64,000 bases of DNA from Variovorax ginsengisoli (GTDB lineage Bacteria; Pseudomonadota; Gammaproteobacteria; Burkholderiales; Burkholderiaceae_C): contig NZ_JAUJZH010000035.1 of NCBI RefSeq assembly GCF_030486595.1, positions 1 to 64,000 on the forward strand, given 5' to 3'. Position 1 is the first letter of the stretch. Every line of letters begins with the position of its first letter. Both the position numbers and the translations under genes were made by a program. Shown here one piece after another: positions 33,814-42,969 of the stretch. The notes below the pieces were generated by a model. The model saw only the letters and a program-made list of their open reading frames with translations. It was not told where the DNA came from and searched no databases.

Positions 33814-34668
33814 ATGCCGTTCCCCACGCCGAACCCTTTCCGCGCCGCCGCCCTCGCGATCGCCGCCTGCACCGCGCTGGCCGCTGCTGCGCAACAACCC
33901 GCCCCGCTGAAGACCGCCCTCGACCCCACCTTCGCCCCGCAGGCCATGATCAAGCTCGGCGGCGGCATGCAGGGCTTCAACGTCGAACTGGGTGAGGAAC
34001 TGGCCAAGCGCCTGGGCCGCAAGCTCGACATCGAGGCGACCGAGTTCTCGGGCCTGGTGCCTGGCCTCAACAGCGGCAAGTACGACTTCCTGCTGGCGCC
34101 GGTCACCGTGACGCCCGAGCGTGCCAAGGCGTTGCTCTTCACCGAGGGCTACACCGAGACCAACTACACCTTCCTGGGCCGCAAGAACGCGCCGAAGCTC
34201 GAGACGCTCGAAGCGCTCAAGGGCAAGGTCGTGGCCGTGAACAAGGGCTCCAACTACGAAGGCTGGGCCAAGGACAACGCCGAGAAGTACGGCTTCAAGT
34301 ACGACGTCTACGGCACCAATGCCGATGCGATCCAGGCCGTCATGTCGAGCCGCGCCGACTACAACCTCGCGGGCAACACCGTGGTCGGCTGGGCCGCCAA
34401 GCAGAACGCGGCGCTGCAGACCGGCTACACCGTGAAGACCGGCCTGGTCTGGGCGATTCCGTTCCGTCTCAACGACAAGGCCGGCCGCGATGCGGCGTCG
34501 AACGCGCTCAAGTGCATGAAGCTCGACGGCACCATCGCCAAGATGGCGACCAGGTGGTATGGCATCGAACCGGCCGCGGGCAGCGTCGAGAAGACGGTCG
34601 CGGCGGGCCACGGCGTGCCGGGCACCGAGAACTACGACGCCACCCCGATCACGCCCAAGTGCTCCTGA
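33814..34668 (+). CDS. ABC importer substrate-binding protein (polar amino-acid type)
   Basis: A 284-aa periplasmic binding protein of SBP family 3. A signal peptide runs to about residue 27 (AALAIAACTALAAAA). It is followed by FNVELGEELAKRLGRKLDIE, VTVTPERAKALLFTEGY, GKVVAVNKGSNYEGW and a C-terminal VWAIPFRLND. CTGGAG precedes the ATG at 33814. With the next three genes it forms a complete importer; the hydantoinase context suggests a cyclic amide or carbamoyl-amino acid as cargo. Confidence 0.87.
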   Translation: MPFPTPNPFRAAALAIAACTALAAAAQQPAPLKTALDPTFAPQAMIKLGGGMQGFNVELGEELAKRLGRKLDIEATEFSGLVPGLNSGKYDFLLAPVTVTPERAKALLFTEGYTETNYTFLGRKNAPKLETLEALKGKVVAVNKGSNYEGWAKDNAEKYGFKYDVYGTNADAIQAVMSSRADYNLAGNTVVGWAAKQNAALQTGYTVKTGLVWAIPFRLNDKAGRDAASNALKCMKLDGTIAKMATRWYGIEPAAGSVEKTVAAGHGVPGTENYDATPITPKCS

Positions 34669-34696
34669 GCACGTCGACAGGCCCGCGGAGAAGCTC

Positions 34697-35473
34697 ATGA
34701 ACGCCCCCATCCTCGAACTGGTCGGATTGCGCAAATCCTATGGCGAAAACGAGGTCCTGCGCGGGGTCGACCTGCGGGTGCGGCCGGCCGAACTGGTGTG
34801 CGTCATCGGGCCTTCGGGCTCCGGCAAGAGCACGATGCTGCGCTGCTGCAACCGGCTCGAGGAGCCCACGGGCGGCCAGGTGGTGGTCGACGGGCTCGAC
34901 ATCATGCGGCCCGATGTCGACGTCAATCGCGTGCGCCAGGGCGTGGGCATGGTGTTCCAGCACTTCAACCTGTACCCGCACCTCGACGTGCTGGCCAACG
35001 TGACGCTCGCGCTGCGGCGGGTGCAGGGCCATTCGCGCGCCGCGGCCGAGGCGCTGGCGCGCGCGGCACTGGCGCAGGTCGGGCTGGCCGAGAAGGCCGA
35101 GGCCTTTCCGGGCCAGCTCTCGGGCGGCCAGCAGCAGCGCGTCGGCATCGCCCGCGCGATCGCGCTCAAGCCGCGCGTCATGCTTTTCGACGAGCCCACG
35201 AGCGCGCTGGACCCGGAGTTGGTCGACGAGGTGCTGCGCGTGATGCGCTCGCTGCGGGACAGCGGCATGACGATGCTGGTCGTGACCCACGAGATGGCCT
35301 TCGCCCATGCGGCGGCCGATCGCGTGGTGTTCATGGACGGCGGCGTGGTGGCCGAGGAAGGCAGCGCCGCCGACATCTTCGAACGGCCGCAGGGCGCGCG
35401 CACGCGCAGCTTCGTCGGCCGCTACATGAACGGCAACGGGAACGGCAACGCCGTCGGTGCGGGCACGGCATGA
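34697..35473 (+). CDS. ABC importer ATPase, GlnQ-like
   Basis: A 258-aa ATP-binding subunit. Walker A is GPSGSGKS, the Q-loop is in VFQHFNLYPHL, the signature is LSGGQQQR and Walker B is VMLFDEPTSALD, followed by the switch histidine in VVTHEMAFA. The C-terminus carries a short Asn-Gly repeat (NGNGNGN), which is unusual but probably harmless. Its stop overlaps the start of the first permease gene (ATGA). Confidence 0.93.
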   Translation: MNAPILELVGLRKSYGENEVLRGVDLRVRPAELVCVIGPSGSGKSTMLRCCNRLEEPTGGQVVVDGLDIMRPDVDVNRVRQGVGMVFQHFNLYPHLDVLANVTLALRRVQGHSRAAAEALARAALAQVGLAEKAEAFPGQLSGGQQQRVGIARAIALKPRVMLFDEPTSALDPELVDEVLRVMRSLRDSGMTMLVVTHEMAFAHAAADRVVFMDGGVVAEEGSAADIFERPQGARTRSFVGRYMNGNGNGNAVGAGTA

Positions 35474-36150
35474 CGGACGCGAACTCGGGCTTCCTGTTCA
35501 CCTTCTTCAATGCGGAGGTGGCGCTCCAGTACTGGCGCGAGATCGCCTGGGGCATGCTGGTCACGGTCGGCGTGGGCGTCGCGGTGGTGGTCACCGGCGT
35601 GGTCTGGGGCCTGATGCTCGCGATCGCGCGCGCCACCGGTCGCGCCGCGCTGCGGCTGCCGGTGGTGGCCTTCTCGGACGTGCTGCGCTCTCTGCCGCCG
35701 CTGGTGATCATCATCCTGCTGTACTTCGGCCTGCCATCGGTGGGGCTGCCGCTGTCCTCCTTCACTGCCACCTGGCTCTCGCTCTCGTTGGTGCTCGCGG
35801 CCTATGCGCAGGAGAGCATCTGGGCCGGGCTCTCGTCGCTGCCGGGCGGGCAGATGGAGGCCGCCCGGTCGACCGGCCTCGACTGGTGGCAGGCCATGCG
35901 CTGGGTGGTGCTGCCGCAAGCGCTGCGACGCGCGGTGCCGCCGCTCACGAACCGCGTCATCTCGACCACCAAGAACACCGCGCTGGGCTCGGTCGTCGCG
36001 CTCGGCGAAATCCTCAGCAATGCCCAGGCAGCCTCGGCGGTCGCGGGCAACCCGACGCCGCTCACGGTCGGCGCCTTCCTGTACCTGCTGGTGTTCCTGC
36101 CGATCGTCGTCTTGTCCCGCTGGCTCGAACGAAGTGCCGGTCGTCACTGA
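35470..36150 (+). CDS. ABC importer permease, HisM/GlnP type (1)
   Basis: A 226-aa inner-membrane permease with about five membrane segments. It carries the family motif region FSDVLRSLPPLVIIILLYFG and the EAA loop QMEAARSTGLDWWQAMRWVV. It is translationally coupled to the ATPase gene. With the second permease it would make the heterodimeric channel. Confidence 0.9.
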   Translation: MTDANSGFLFTFFNAEVALQYWREIAWGMLVTVGVGVAVVVTGVVWGLMLAIARATGRAALRLPVVAFSDVLRSLPPLVIIILLYFGLPSVGLPLSSFTATWLSLSLVLAAYAQESIWAGLSSLPGGQMEAARSTGLDWWQAMRWVVLPQALRRAVPPLTNRVISTTKNTALGSVVALGEILSNAQAASAVAGNPTPLTVGAFLYLLVFLPIVVLSRWLERSAGRH

Positions 36151-36161
36151 GAAGGCCCGAC

Positions 36162-36845
36162 ATGGACGCCCTGATCGACAACTTCTTCAACCTGACCGTC
36201 TACCGCGAGGTCCTGCCCTACCTGCTCGGCGGCTTCTGGACCACGCTTTGGCTGTCGGCCATCGTGATCCCGCTGGGAGCGGCGGCGGGCCTGCTGCTGG
36301 CACTCGGGCAGACACAGTCGTCCCGCCGCGGGGTCCGGTGGGCGATCGTCGCCTACATCGACTTCTTCCGCGCCTTTCCACCGCTGGTGCTGCTGATCTT
36401 CCTGTACTTCGGCTTGCCCTTCCTGGGTGGCAACGTGCCGAAGCTGCTGGCGGTGGTGATCGCCTTCGTGCTCAACAATGCCAGCTACTTCGCCGAGGTC
36501 TTCCGCGCCGGCCTGGAGGCCGTGCCCAAGGGCCAGATGGAAGCCGCGCGCTCCACGGGGCTCACCCGGTTCAAGGCACTTCGCCACGTCGTGCTGCCGC
36601 AGGCGGTGCGCAGCGTGATGCCCGACCTGCTGGGCAACTGCATCGAGATCGTGAAGCTCACGACCATCGCGAGCGTGGTGGGCTTGCCGGAGTTGCTGCG
36701 GGCGTCGCGCGATGCGCAGTCGCTGGTCTACAACCCGTCGCCCATCGTCCTGGCCGCGCTGCTCTACCTTGCGTTGCTCTGGCCGTTGACGCGCGTGCTG
36801 GCGCGGCTCGAGCGGCGTCGGACCGCGCGGGCGGGCCACGGCTGA
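36162..36845 (+). CDS. ABC importer permease, HisM/GlnP type (2)
   Basis: A 227-aa permease paralogous to the preceding one, with IDFFRAFPPLVLLIFLYFG and an EAA loop reading QMEAARSTGLTRFKALRHVV. It begins 11 bp after the first permease gene and ends the operon that starts with the DapA-like gene at 30534. Confidence 0.9.
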   Translation: MDALIDNFFNLTVYREVLPYLLGGFWTTLWLSAIVIPLGAAAGLLLALGQTQSSRRGVRWAIVAYIDFFRAFPPLVLLIFLYFGLPFLGGNVPKLLAVVIAFVLNNASYFAEVFRAGLEAVPKGQMEAARSTGLTRFKALRHVVLPQAVRSVMPDLLGNCIEIVKLTTIASVVGLPELLRASRDAQSLVYNPSPIVLAALLYLALLWPLTRVLARLERRRTARAGHG

Positions 36846-36993
36846 GGGTACCGAGGCACGGTGACGGGGATTGCGCCAACGGCCGATGAGGAGCCCAATC
36901 GCATTCACAGCGCTCAGACGGCGCGGCGAGGCCAGGCGGCCGCTCCGTGCGCGGCACCGGTTCGCGCGGCAAGTGGCACAACAGGAGCATCCA

Positions 36994-37743
36994 ATGACTT
37001 CCCTTCGTGGGGCCCATGGCGGGCGGCTCAGGCCTCTCCGTCTGACCCCGGAGTTGGTCTCTCGAATCGCTCGCGAAGTCGCGGACAGCGGCCCTCCCCC
37101 TGGCATGGTGGTCCACAGCGATGCCGACTACGAGGCCTCGCTGGAGAAATTTCTTGCAAACGGCCCGTGGCGTGGCGAGGATGTCTGGGTCTTCGGATAC
37201 GGGTCCCTGCTCTGGAATCCGGCCTTCGATGTGGCCGAGCAGGTGGCCGCGGTTCTGCCCGGCTGGCATCGATCGTTCTGCATCCGGCTCACTCGCTTTC
37301 GAGGTACCCCCGACCAACCGGGCTTGATGATGTCGCTCAAGCCTGGGGGAAGTTGCCGCGGCGCACTGCTGCGCATCGAAGCGCCCTCGGTCCAGTCCAG
37401 CCTGCGCAAGCTTTGGCGAAGGGAAATGACCGTCAAGCCACCGAACACCCCACCGCGATGGGTGAGCGCCAAGGCGAGCGGCATCGAGGTGCGCGCCATT
37501 GTTTTTGCCGCCGATCGTCAGGGGCCGAACTTCGTGGGCGGCCTGACGCAAGAACAAGTCGCGGACATCCTGTGCAAGGCGGCGGGACACTGGGGATCGG
37601 GCGCCGACTACCTCTTGCAGACCATCGACCAACTGGAACGCCTTGACATCAGGGACGCCAATCTCTGGCGCTTGCAGCAGATCGTCGCCCGACGACTCGC
37701 GGAGAGTGCCCAACCCACTGCGCAGGCCCGCCATGACCCATGA
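36994..37743 (+). CDS. ChaC-like gamma-glutamylcyclotransferase
   Basis: A 249-aa cytosolic protein of the ChaC/GGCT fold. The hallmark substrate loop is VWVFGYGSLLWNPAF near residue 60, followed by GWHRSFCIRLTRFRGT. ChaC proteins degrade glutathione to 5-oxoproline and Cys-Gly. GGAG lies 7 nt before the ATG at 36994. The last codons overlap the methyltransferase gene by 11 bp, so the two are likely cotranscribed; a functional link is not obvious. Confidence 0.85.
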   Translation: MTSLRGAHGGRLRPLRLTPELVSRIAREVADSGPPPGMVVHSDADYEASLEKFLANGPWRGEDVWVFGYGSLLWNPAFDVAEQVAAVLPGWHRSFCIRLTRFRGTPDQPGLMMSLKPGGSCRGALLRIEAPSVQSSLRKLWRREMTVKPPNTPPRWVSAKASGIEVRAIVFAADRQGPNFVGGLTQEQVADILCKAAGHWGSGADYLLQTIDQLERLDIRDANLWRLQQIVARRLAESAQPTAQARHDP

Positions 37744-38752
37744 TGGAACCGAGAGCGATCGAGAGGCGCTGGATCTTCTCATTCGAGGATTCCAGGTGTC
37801 CCGGATGCTCCGGCTGGTCGCCGACCTCGCGCTCGCCGACAAGATTCCCAGAGGGGGCATCTGCAACGTGAGCGATCTGGCCACCGCCTGTTCGGTTCTT
37901 CCGACGCCACTGCTCCGGGTCCTGCGGGCCCTTGCGGCATTCGGCGTCTTTCGCGTCGGCGCGGACGGCAGCGTCGCGCACTCACCGCGCTCCATGCTCC
38001 TGCGGATGGACGAGCCGAACAGCCTGCACCATGGCGCCCGGTTCTGGACGGCACCCGGGTCGTGGCAGGCATGGGGGGCCCTGGATTCCGCACTGGCGGG
38101 TGGCGATCCGAATCAAGCCGCCTGGGGCATGGGCCGTTTCCAATATCTTCGTGAGCACCCCGCCGAGGCTCGCACCTTTGATGCCTTCATGGCGAACTTT
38201 CCGGACCGCAGGCACCAGACGCTGGCCGTCAGCTACGACTTCTCCGGTGCGAAGCTGATCGTCGACATCGGCGGCGGCAATGCGGAGGCGTTGCGGCAAA
38301 TACTCAAACGGTTCCCTGGGCCGCGCGGGCTGGTCTTCGACCGGGACGATGTCGTGGCGGCCATACCGCCAGATGCCCGATTGGACGGAAGGATCGAAGT
38401 CCGAGGCGGCAGCTTCTTCGATCCGGTTCCCGAGGGCGCGGACATCTACCTCCTGATCCGGGTCTTGCACAACTGGAGCGAAGACGACTGCATTCGAATC
38501 CTGCGCAACTGCCGCAACGCGACGAAGCCCGGCGCCCGCCTGCTGATCGTGGAGCAGATCATCGAGCCCGACCCGGCCCTCGGACAGCCATCGGGGTACC
38601 TGGTCGACACGCACATGATGGCCATGTTCGGTGCCGCGCGCGAGCGCACCGAAACCGAGTTCGGCGAACTGCTGCAGAGCGCCGGGTTTGCCCTCGAGCG
38701 CGCCATCGAAACCGCGTCGCCGGTGTGGATCATCGAGGCGGGCCCCAGATGA
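37733..38752 (+). CDS. SAM-dependent O-methyltransferase (plant COMT-like)
   Basis: A 339-aa small-molecule O-methyltransferase. The N-terminal dimerisation helix region (GFQVSRMLRLVADLALADKI) is followed by the SAM site VDIGGGNAEALRQIL, the acidic loop GLVFDRDD, GGSFFDPVPEGADIYLL and the catalytic-region RVLHNWSEDDCIRILRN, where the histidine acts as base. It resembles hydroxyneurosporene and caffeate methyltransferases. The substrate is unknown. Confidence 0.87.
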   Translation: MTHDGTESDREALDLLIRGFQVSRMLRLVADLALADKIPRGGICNVSDLATACSVLPTPLLRVLRALAAFGVFRVGADGSVAHSPRSMLLRMDEPNSLHHGARFWTAPGSWQAWGALDSALAGGDPNQAAWGMGRFQYLREHPAEARTFDAFMANFPDRRHQTLAVSYDFSGAKLIVDIGGGNAEALRQILKRFPGPRGLVFDRDDVVAAIPPDARLDGRIEVRGGSFFDPVPEGADIYLLIRVLHNWSEDDCIRILRNCRNATKPGARLLIVEQIIEPDPALGQPSGYLVDTHMMAMFGAARERTETEFGELLQSAGFALERAIETASPVWIIEAGPR

Positions 38753-38756
38753 CCAA

Positions 38757-38776
38757 GGTCGAGGGAATTCTCGACC
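38757..38776. terminator. Stem-loop at end of methyltransferase gene
   Basis: GGTCGAG and CTCGACC pair around a 6-nt loop, 4 bp after the methyltransferase stop and just before the convergent arylsulfatase remnant. It could end transcription from both sides; there is no T-run. Confidence 0.35.
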
Positions 38777-38785
38777 AAGGCCCCG

Positions 38786-39483
38786 CTAGTGCCCCCCGCC
38801 GCCAGACGCTTCAGTCATCTTCTCGATCACCTGGTCCAGGCTGAAACTCGCCGCCTTCTGGCGCGGCGGGAACTCCTTGAAGGTCGCCAGGAACTCCCCG
38901 ACGATCGCCTGCGCGGGCACCAGCAGGTAGATGTGGGGGAACATCCAGTCATAGTAGGTGTTCGACGTGATCTGCGCGCGCTCGTACGGGTCCATGCGCA
39001 AGTTGAAGATGTAGGGCGTGCGCAGCACCACGAAAGGCTCCTGCCTTGAGCGTGCCGGTCACGCGCTGCTCCATGAACAGCATCTTCCAGTGGTCGTAGC
39101 GCAGCGCCGCCACGTCACCGTCGTCGGTGAAGTAGATGAAGCCCGGGCGCGGACTCTTGGGCTCCTTGCCCGTGAGGTAGGGCACCAGGTTGTAGCCGTC
39201 GAGATGGACCTTGTAGGTGGTCTTGCCGATCTTGTAGCCCTTTTTGAGCTTCTCCTTGATGTCGGGCTCGCCGGCCGCCGCCAGGATGGTGGGGAACCAG
39301 TCCAGGTGTCTGACGATCTCGTTCAACTCCGAGCCTGCCGCGATCTTCCCGGGGAAGCGAACCATCAGGGGAATGCGGTACGCACCCTCCCAGCTCGAAT
39401 TCTTCTCGTTCCGGAAGGGCGTGGTGCCCGCGTCCGGCCAGGTGTTCATGTGCGGGCCGTTGTCGGTGCCGTACTTCACGGGT
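38786..39483 (-). pseudogene. Arylsulfatase remnant, C-terminal part, frameshifted
   Basis: Reading from 39483 down, YGTDNGPHMNTWPDAGTTPF, then NSSWEGAYRIPLMVRFPGKI and DHWKMLFMEQRVTGTLKA match the C-terminal half of formylglycine sulfatases. Near 39039-39046 the frame breaks and continues as EPFVVLRTPYIFNLRMDPYE to the natural end at 38786. The N-terminal half with the catalytic Cys/Ser motif is absent. At the upstream end the sequence joins a different broken gene. It is a decayed fragment with no activity expected. Confidence 0.85.
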
Positions 39484-39487
39484 TGCT

Positions 39488-40267
39488 GCCAGCCAACATC
39501 GAAGTCGATCGCGCCATGCGCGAACGGATCGCGCGCACGGAGGCGCGGCCGGGCGAGGCATTCGACCGGAATCTCGCCACCTATCTCCACGAAAAGTACG
39601 CCCACCGGCCGCCGCGGGCGATCGTCGTCATCGGCGACCCAGCGTTGAACTTCATCCTTTTCCATCGCCCGGCACTGTTCCCGGGCACACCGGTGGTTCA
39701 TGTGGGGATCGACAAGGCCTACGTGCAGACCCTCAGGCCGACGCAGGCGCAGCTGCTGGGTGTGCCGGTCGAATATGACTTCCGCGGCACCGTCGAGCAG
39801 GCGCTGCATTGGCATCCCGGCACCCGACGGCTGCTGGTCATCACGGGCACGAGCCCGCGCGATCGCATCTGGGAGGCCAGGGCCCGTGCCGAGTTCGACG
39901 ACCTTGCGGACAAGCCCGCGATGGTCGAGTACCTCGCCGGCCTCTCGACCGAAGCACTGAAGGCGCGGCTCCAGGGGCTCGGAGCTGGCGACCTGGTGTT
40001 CTCGCCCGGCTACTACCGGGACGGCACGGGGCGCGACTACTCGCCTCGCGATGCGATCGCGGAGATCGCCGCCGCATCCCCCGGCGCGCCGGTCTACGGG
40101 CCGTTCAGCGCCTTCATCGGCACCGGCATCGTGGGCGGGCGCATGCCCGCGAACCGCGACATGGGACGACTCGCGGCGGACGCGGTCAACGCCCTCTTCG
40201 ATGGCGTCGCCAAGGAACCCGGCAACACCGCCTACCTGCGCACGGGGACCATGCCTGCACGAGTGCA
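39488..40267 (+). pseudogene. Periplasmic sensor / ABC-binding-like domain fragment
   Basis: An open frame without a start that encodes one periplasmic-binding-like domain: PRAIVVIGDPALNFILFHRP, VPVEYDFRGTVEQALHWHPG, LVITGTSPRDRIWEAR, VEYLAGLSTEALKARLQGLG and YGPFSAFIGTGIVGGRMP. I recognise this as the extracellular sensor domain found at the N-terminus of some histidine kinases, related to ABC substrate-binding proteins. Both ends are missing: the 5' end meets the arylsulfatase fragment near 39485 and the 3' end breaks near 40265, just before the convergent transporter gene. Confidence 0.7.
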
Positions 40268-40278
40268 GCTGCCGAAGC

Positions 40279-41142
40279 TCAGGCGGCGGCCGCCGGGCCG
40301 ACGCGCTTGCGCTGCCAGGTCACGTAGACCATCGACACCAGCAGGTTGACCAGCAGGTAGAGCAGGATCGCCGCCGTCACGCCGGGCTCGTTCGGAAAGT
40401 TGACAGTCGCCAGCGCCACCGCGATGCCCGGATGGCGCGACGCGGTCGACAGCGCGAGCACCACGCGATCCCGCGCGTCGGGGCCGCCGAGCCAATGGCC
40501 GGCGGACAGCCCGGCGACGATGAAGCCGACCAGCGCCAAGAGGGTGCCGTTGCCGATCAGCGCCAGGATCGCATGCCGGCTGGCGAACACGATCAGCAGT
40601 GCCACGACGACCAGCAGTACGGTGCCGATGACGGCAGCCGGGCGGGCGATGCGCGCGGCCACCCGGGGCAGCAGGGCCTGCACCACCATGCCGGCAGCCA
40701 GCGGCAGCAGCACCGCCTTCAGGATCACCAGCGCGATCGCGCCGAGGGGCAGCTCGAACTGGCGGCCGAAGGCCTGCGTCATGAGCATCATGCCGATCGG
40801 CGTGATCACGACCGACAGCACCCCCATCGTCACCAGCAGGCCCAGGCCATAGGACTCCCGTCCACCGGCCTTGCCCTGCTTCTTCATCAGCAAGGGCGGC
40901 ACTGGTGACAGCGACAGCGCCACCAGTGCGACCTCGATCTCGTGGTGCAGGTCGAAGGCCATGTCGAGCCCGACGGCCAGCAGCGGCATGACCAGGAACA
41001 TCGCCACGAAGGATCGCAGGAAGCACCGGGGACGGCGCACCACGTACAGCACGTCGTCGAGCGTGGCATCCAGGCCGTAGCTGAAGACGGTGATCACGAT
41101 GCTCGCCTGCACGGCGAGCATGATCATTTCCTGGATGGTCAT
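40279..41142 (-). CDS. Bile acid:sodium symporter (BASS) family transporter
   Basis: A 287-aa integral membrane protein with 8-10 hydrophobic segments, close to the size of BASS/AEC-like carriers. Characteristic stretches are FSYGLDATLDDVL, VALSLSPVPPLLMKK and STASRHPGIAVALATVNFP with the conserved sodium-site-like SRHPG. It probably carries an organic anion. The start at 41142 (MTIQEMIML) gives the usual N-terminus; a GTG at 41166 is in frame but adds a Cys-rich leader. It is 35 bp beyond the dehydroquinase gene and may be part of the TRAP operon. Confidence 0.8.
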   Translation of the reverse strand: MTIQEMIMLAVQASIVITVFSYGLDATLDDVLYVVRRPRCFLRSFVAMFLVMPLLAVGLDMAFDLHHEIEVALVALSLSPVPPLLMKKQGKAGGRESYGLGLLVTMGVLSVVITPIGMMLMTQAFGRQFELPLGAIALVILKAVLLPLAAGMVVQALLPRVAARIARPAAVIGTVLLVVVALLIVFASRHAILALIGNGTLLALVGFIVAGLSAGHWLGGPDARDRVVLALSTASRHPGIAVALATVNFPNEPGVTAAILLYLLVNLLVSMVYVTWQRKRVGPAAAA

Positions 41143-41176
41143 GGCGGTGCAGCATACGAACGGCACCGAAATCCCG

Positions 41177-41638
41177 CTACTGTCCTTTGGTGCAGTCGGC
41201 AGGCTCGTCGCCGAGCATCTCCAATATCGACTGGATGGCGGCCCGGTACCCGCCGGGTCCGAGGCCGGCGATCACCGCGGTGGCCACCGCCGACATGTAG
41301 GAATGGTGGTACATCTCCTCGCGCCGATGGATGTTGGAGATGTGGACCTCGATGATCGGACCCGGGAACATCTTGAGGGCATCCATGATGGCCATCGAAG
41401 TGAACGAAAAGGCCGCCGGGTTGATGATGATTCCGCTGGCTTCGTCGATGGCCTCGTGGATCCAGTCGATCAACTGCGCCTCGCTGTTGGACTGCCGGAA
41501 CACCACCGGGACCGCCCCGGCTTCGTCTCGGCACATCGCTTCGATCTCGGCGAGCGTGGTCTTGCCATAGATCGCTGGCTCGCGCTTGCCGAGACGGTTG
41601 AGATTCGGACCATTCAGGATGTAGAGGGGCTTGGTCAT
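41177..41638 (-). CDS. aroQ: Type II 3-dehydroquinate dehydratase
   Basis: A 153-aa type II dehydroquinase. The catalytic landmarks are ILNGPNLNRLGKREPAIYG (Arg and Tyr of the lid), QSNSEAQLIDWIHEA, NPAAFSFTSMAIMDAL and EVHISNIHRREEMYHHSYMS. In the canonical enzyme the central motif is NPGAYTHTS; here AYTH is replaced by AFSF, a notable change at a substrate-contacting stretch. Linkage to a TRAP importer suggests a catabolic role on quinate-like compounds or a related cyclic acid. Confidence 0.83.
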   Translation of the reverse strand: MTKPLYILNGPNLNRLGKREPAIYGKTTLAEIEAMCRDEAGAVPVVFRQSNSEAQLIDWIHEAIDEASGIIINPAAFSFTSMAIMDALKMFPGPIIEVHISNIHRREEMYHHSYMSAVATAVIAGLGPGGYRAAIQSILEMLGDEPADCTKGQ

Positions 41639-41667
41639 GGCTGAGTTTGTTTGCAAGCGGGCGGGTG

Positions 41668-42954
41668 TCAGTGGCCGCCGTAGAAAAACTTTGCGGGGCC
41701 GGTGACGAGCCAGGGGAAGAAGACCATCAGGAACATGATCAGGAACTGCGCGATCATGAACGGCATCACGCCCTTGGTCACTGTGTCCATCGACATTCGA
41801 CCGACCCCGGCCACCACGTTGAGGACCACGCCAACCGGCGGCGTGACCAACCCGATGGCGTTGTTCATGATGAACATGACCCCAAAGTAGACTGGGTCGA
41901 TCTTGGCGGCGATGACGACTGGCATCAGTACCGGCGTGAGGATCAGGATGGTCGGCGTCATGTCCATCGCCGTGCCGACGATCATGACCAGCACCATGAT
42001 CGCCACCATCAGCATGATGGGGCTGTCGAGGAAGGGTTGGAGCATGCCCACCACCTTCCCGGGCAGGTCGGCCACCGTGATGAGCCAGGCCGAGACCATG
42101 GCCGCGGCCACCAGGAACATCACCACCGCGGTGGTCTTGGCCGCCGCCTTGAAGATGTTGAACAACTGCGACAGCCTGAGGCCACGATAGATGACTGTCG
42201 CGACGAACAGCGCGTAGACCGCCGCCACCACACCGGCCTCGGTCGGCGTGAACACCCCCATGCGCAGACCGACCAGGATGATCACCGGAAGCATCAGCGC
42301 CCAGCCGCAGCGGCGCAACGTGATCAACAGTTCCTTCAACGGCCTGCGCGGCGGCGGCACCACGCCTTCGTTGCGGGCGACGTAGGCCCAGGTAACCCAC
42401 AGCGCCAACCCCATCAGCAGGCCGGGCGTGATACCGGCCATGAACAGCTTGGAGATCGACACGTTGGCCGTGACGCCGAAAATGACCAGTCCGATCGACG
42501 GCGGCAACACCGGCGCAATCACGCCGGACGCTGCGATCAGACCGGCAGCGCGATGCGGTGCGTGGCCGGCGGCCACCATCATCGGCAACAACATGGCGGT
42601 CAGGGCGGCTGCGTCGGCCACCGCGCTGCCCGACAGTGCCGAAAGCATGATCGACGCGACGATAGTCACATAGCCCAAGCCGCCCCGGATGTGACCGACC
42701 AGCGCCATCGCGAATTCGACGATGCGTTTTGACAGCCCACCCTCGTTCATGATCTCGCCGGCCAGCAGGAAGAAGGGCACTGCCAGCAGGGGGTAGTTGT
42801 CGGCGCCGCCCAGCAGGTTCTGCGCCAGGATCTGGGCTTCGAACATGTCCATGTGCCACATCAGCGCCACGCCGCTGACCAGCAGCGCAAACGAAATCGG
42901 GATGCCGATGGCCATCGCCAGCAGCAGGGACCCGAGGAAGATGGTGAGTGTCAT
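41668..42954 (-). CDS. TRAP transporter large permease (DctM)
   Basis: A 428-aa permease with about 12 membrane segments. Family features are FALLVSGVALMWHMD, NYPLLAVPFFLLAGEIMNEG, LSALSGSAVADAAALTAMLL, GVIAPVLPPSIGLVIFGV and the C-terminal NNAIGLVTPPVGVVLNV. It forms the sodium-driven translocation unit with the DctQ protein encoded just upstream (15 bp). Confidence 0.93.
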   Translation of the reverse strand: MTLTIFLGSLLLAMAIGIPISFALLVSGVALMWHMDMFEAQILAQNLLGGADNYPLLAVPFFLLAGEIMNEGGLSKRIVEFAMALVGHIRGGLGYVTIVASIMLSALSGSAVADAAALTAMLLPMMVAAGHAPHRAAGLIAASGVIAPVLPPSIGLVIFGVTANVSISKLFMAGITPGLLMGLALWVTWAYVARNEGVVPPPRRPLKELLITLRRCGWALMLPVIILVGLRMGVFTPTEAGVVAAVYALFVATVIYRGLRLSQLFNIFKAAAKTTAVVMFLVAAAMVSAWLITVADLPGKVVGMLQPFLDSPIMLMVAIMVLVMIVGTAMDMTPTILILTPVLMPVVIAAKIDPVYFGVMFIMNNAIGLVTPPVGVVLNVVAGVGRMSMDTVTKGVMPFMIAQFLIMFLMVFFPWLVTGPAKFFYGGH

Positions 42955-42969
42955 GGTCGCTTGCTCTGC

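Noticed and set aside
39488..40267. Complete ABC sugar-binding protein gene
   Set aside because: No start, signal peptide or C-terminal lobe end is present; both ends are broken.
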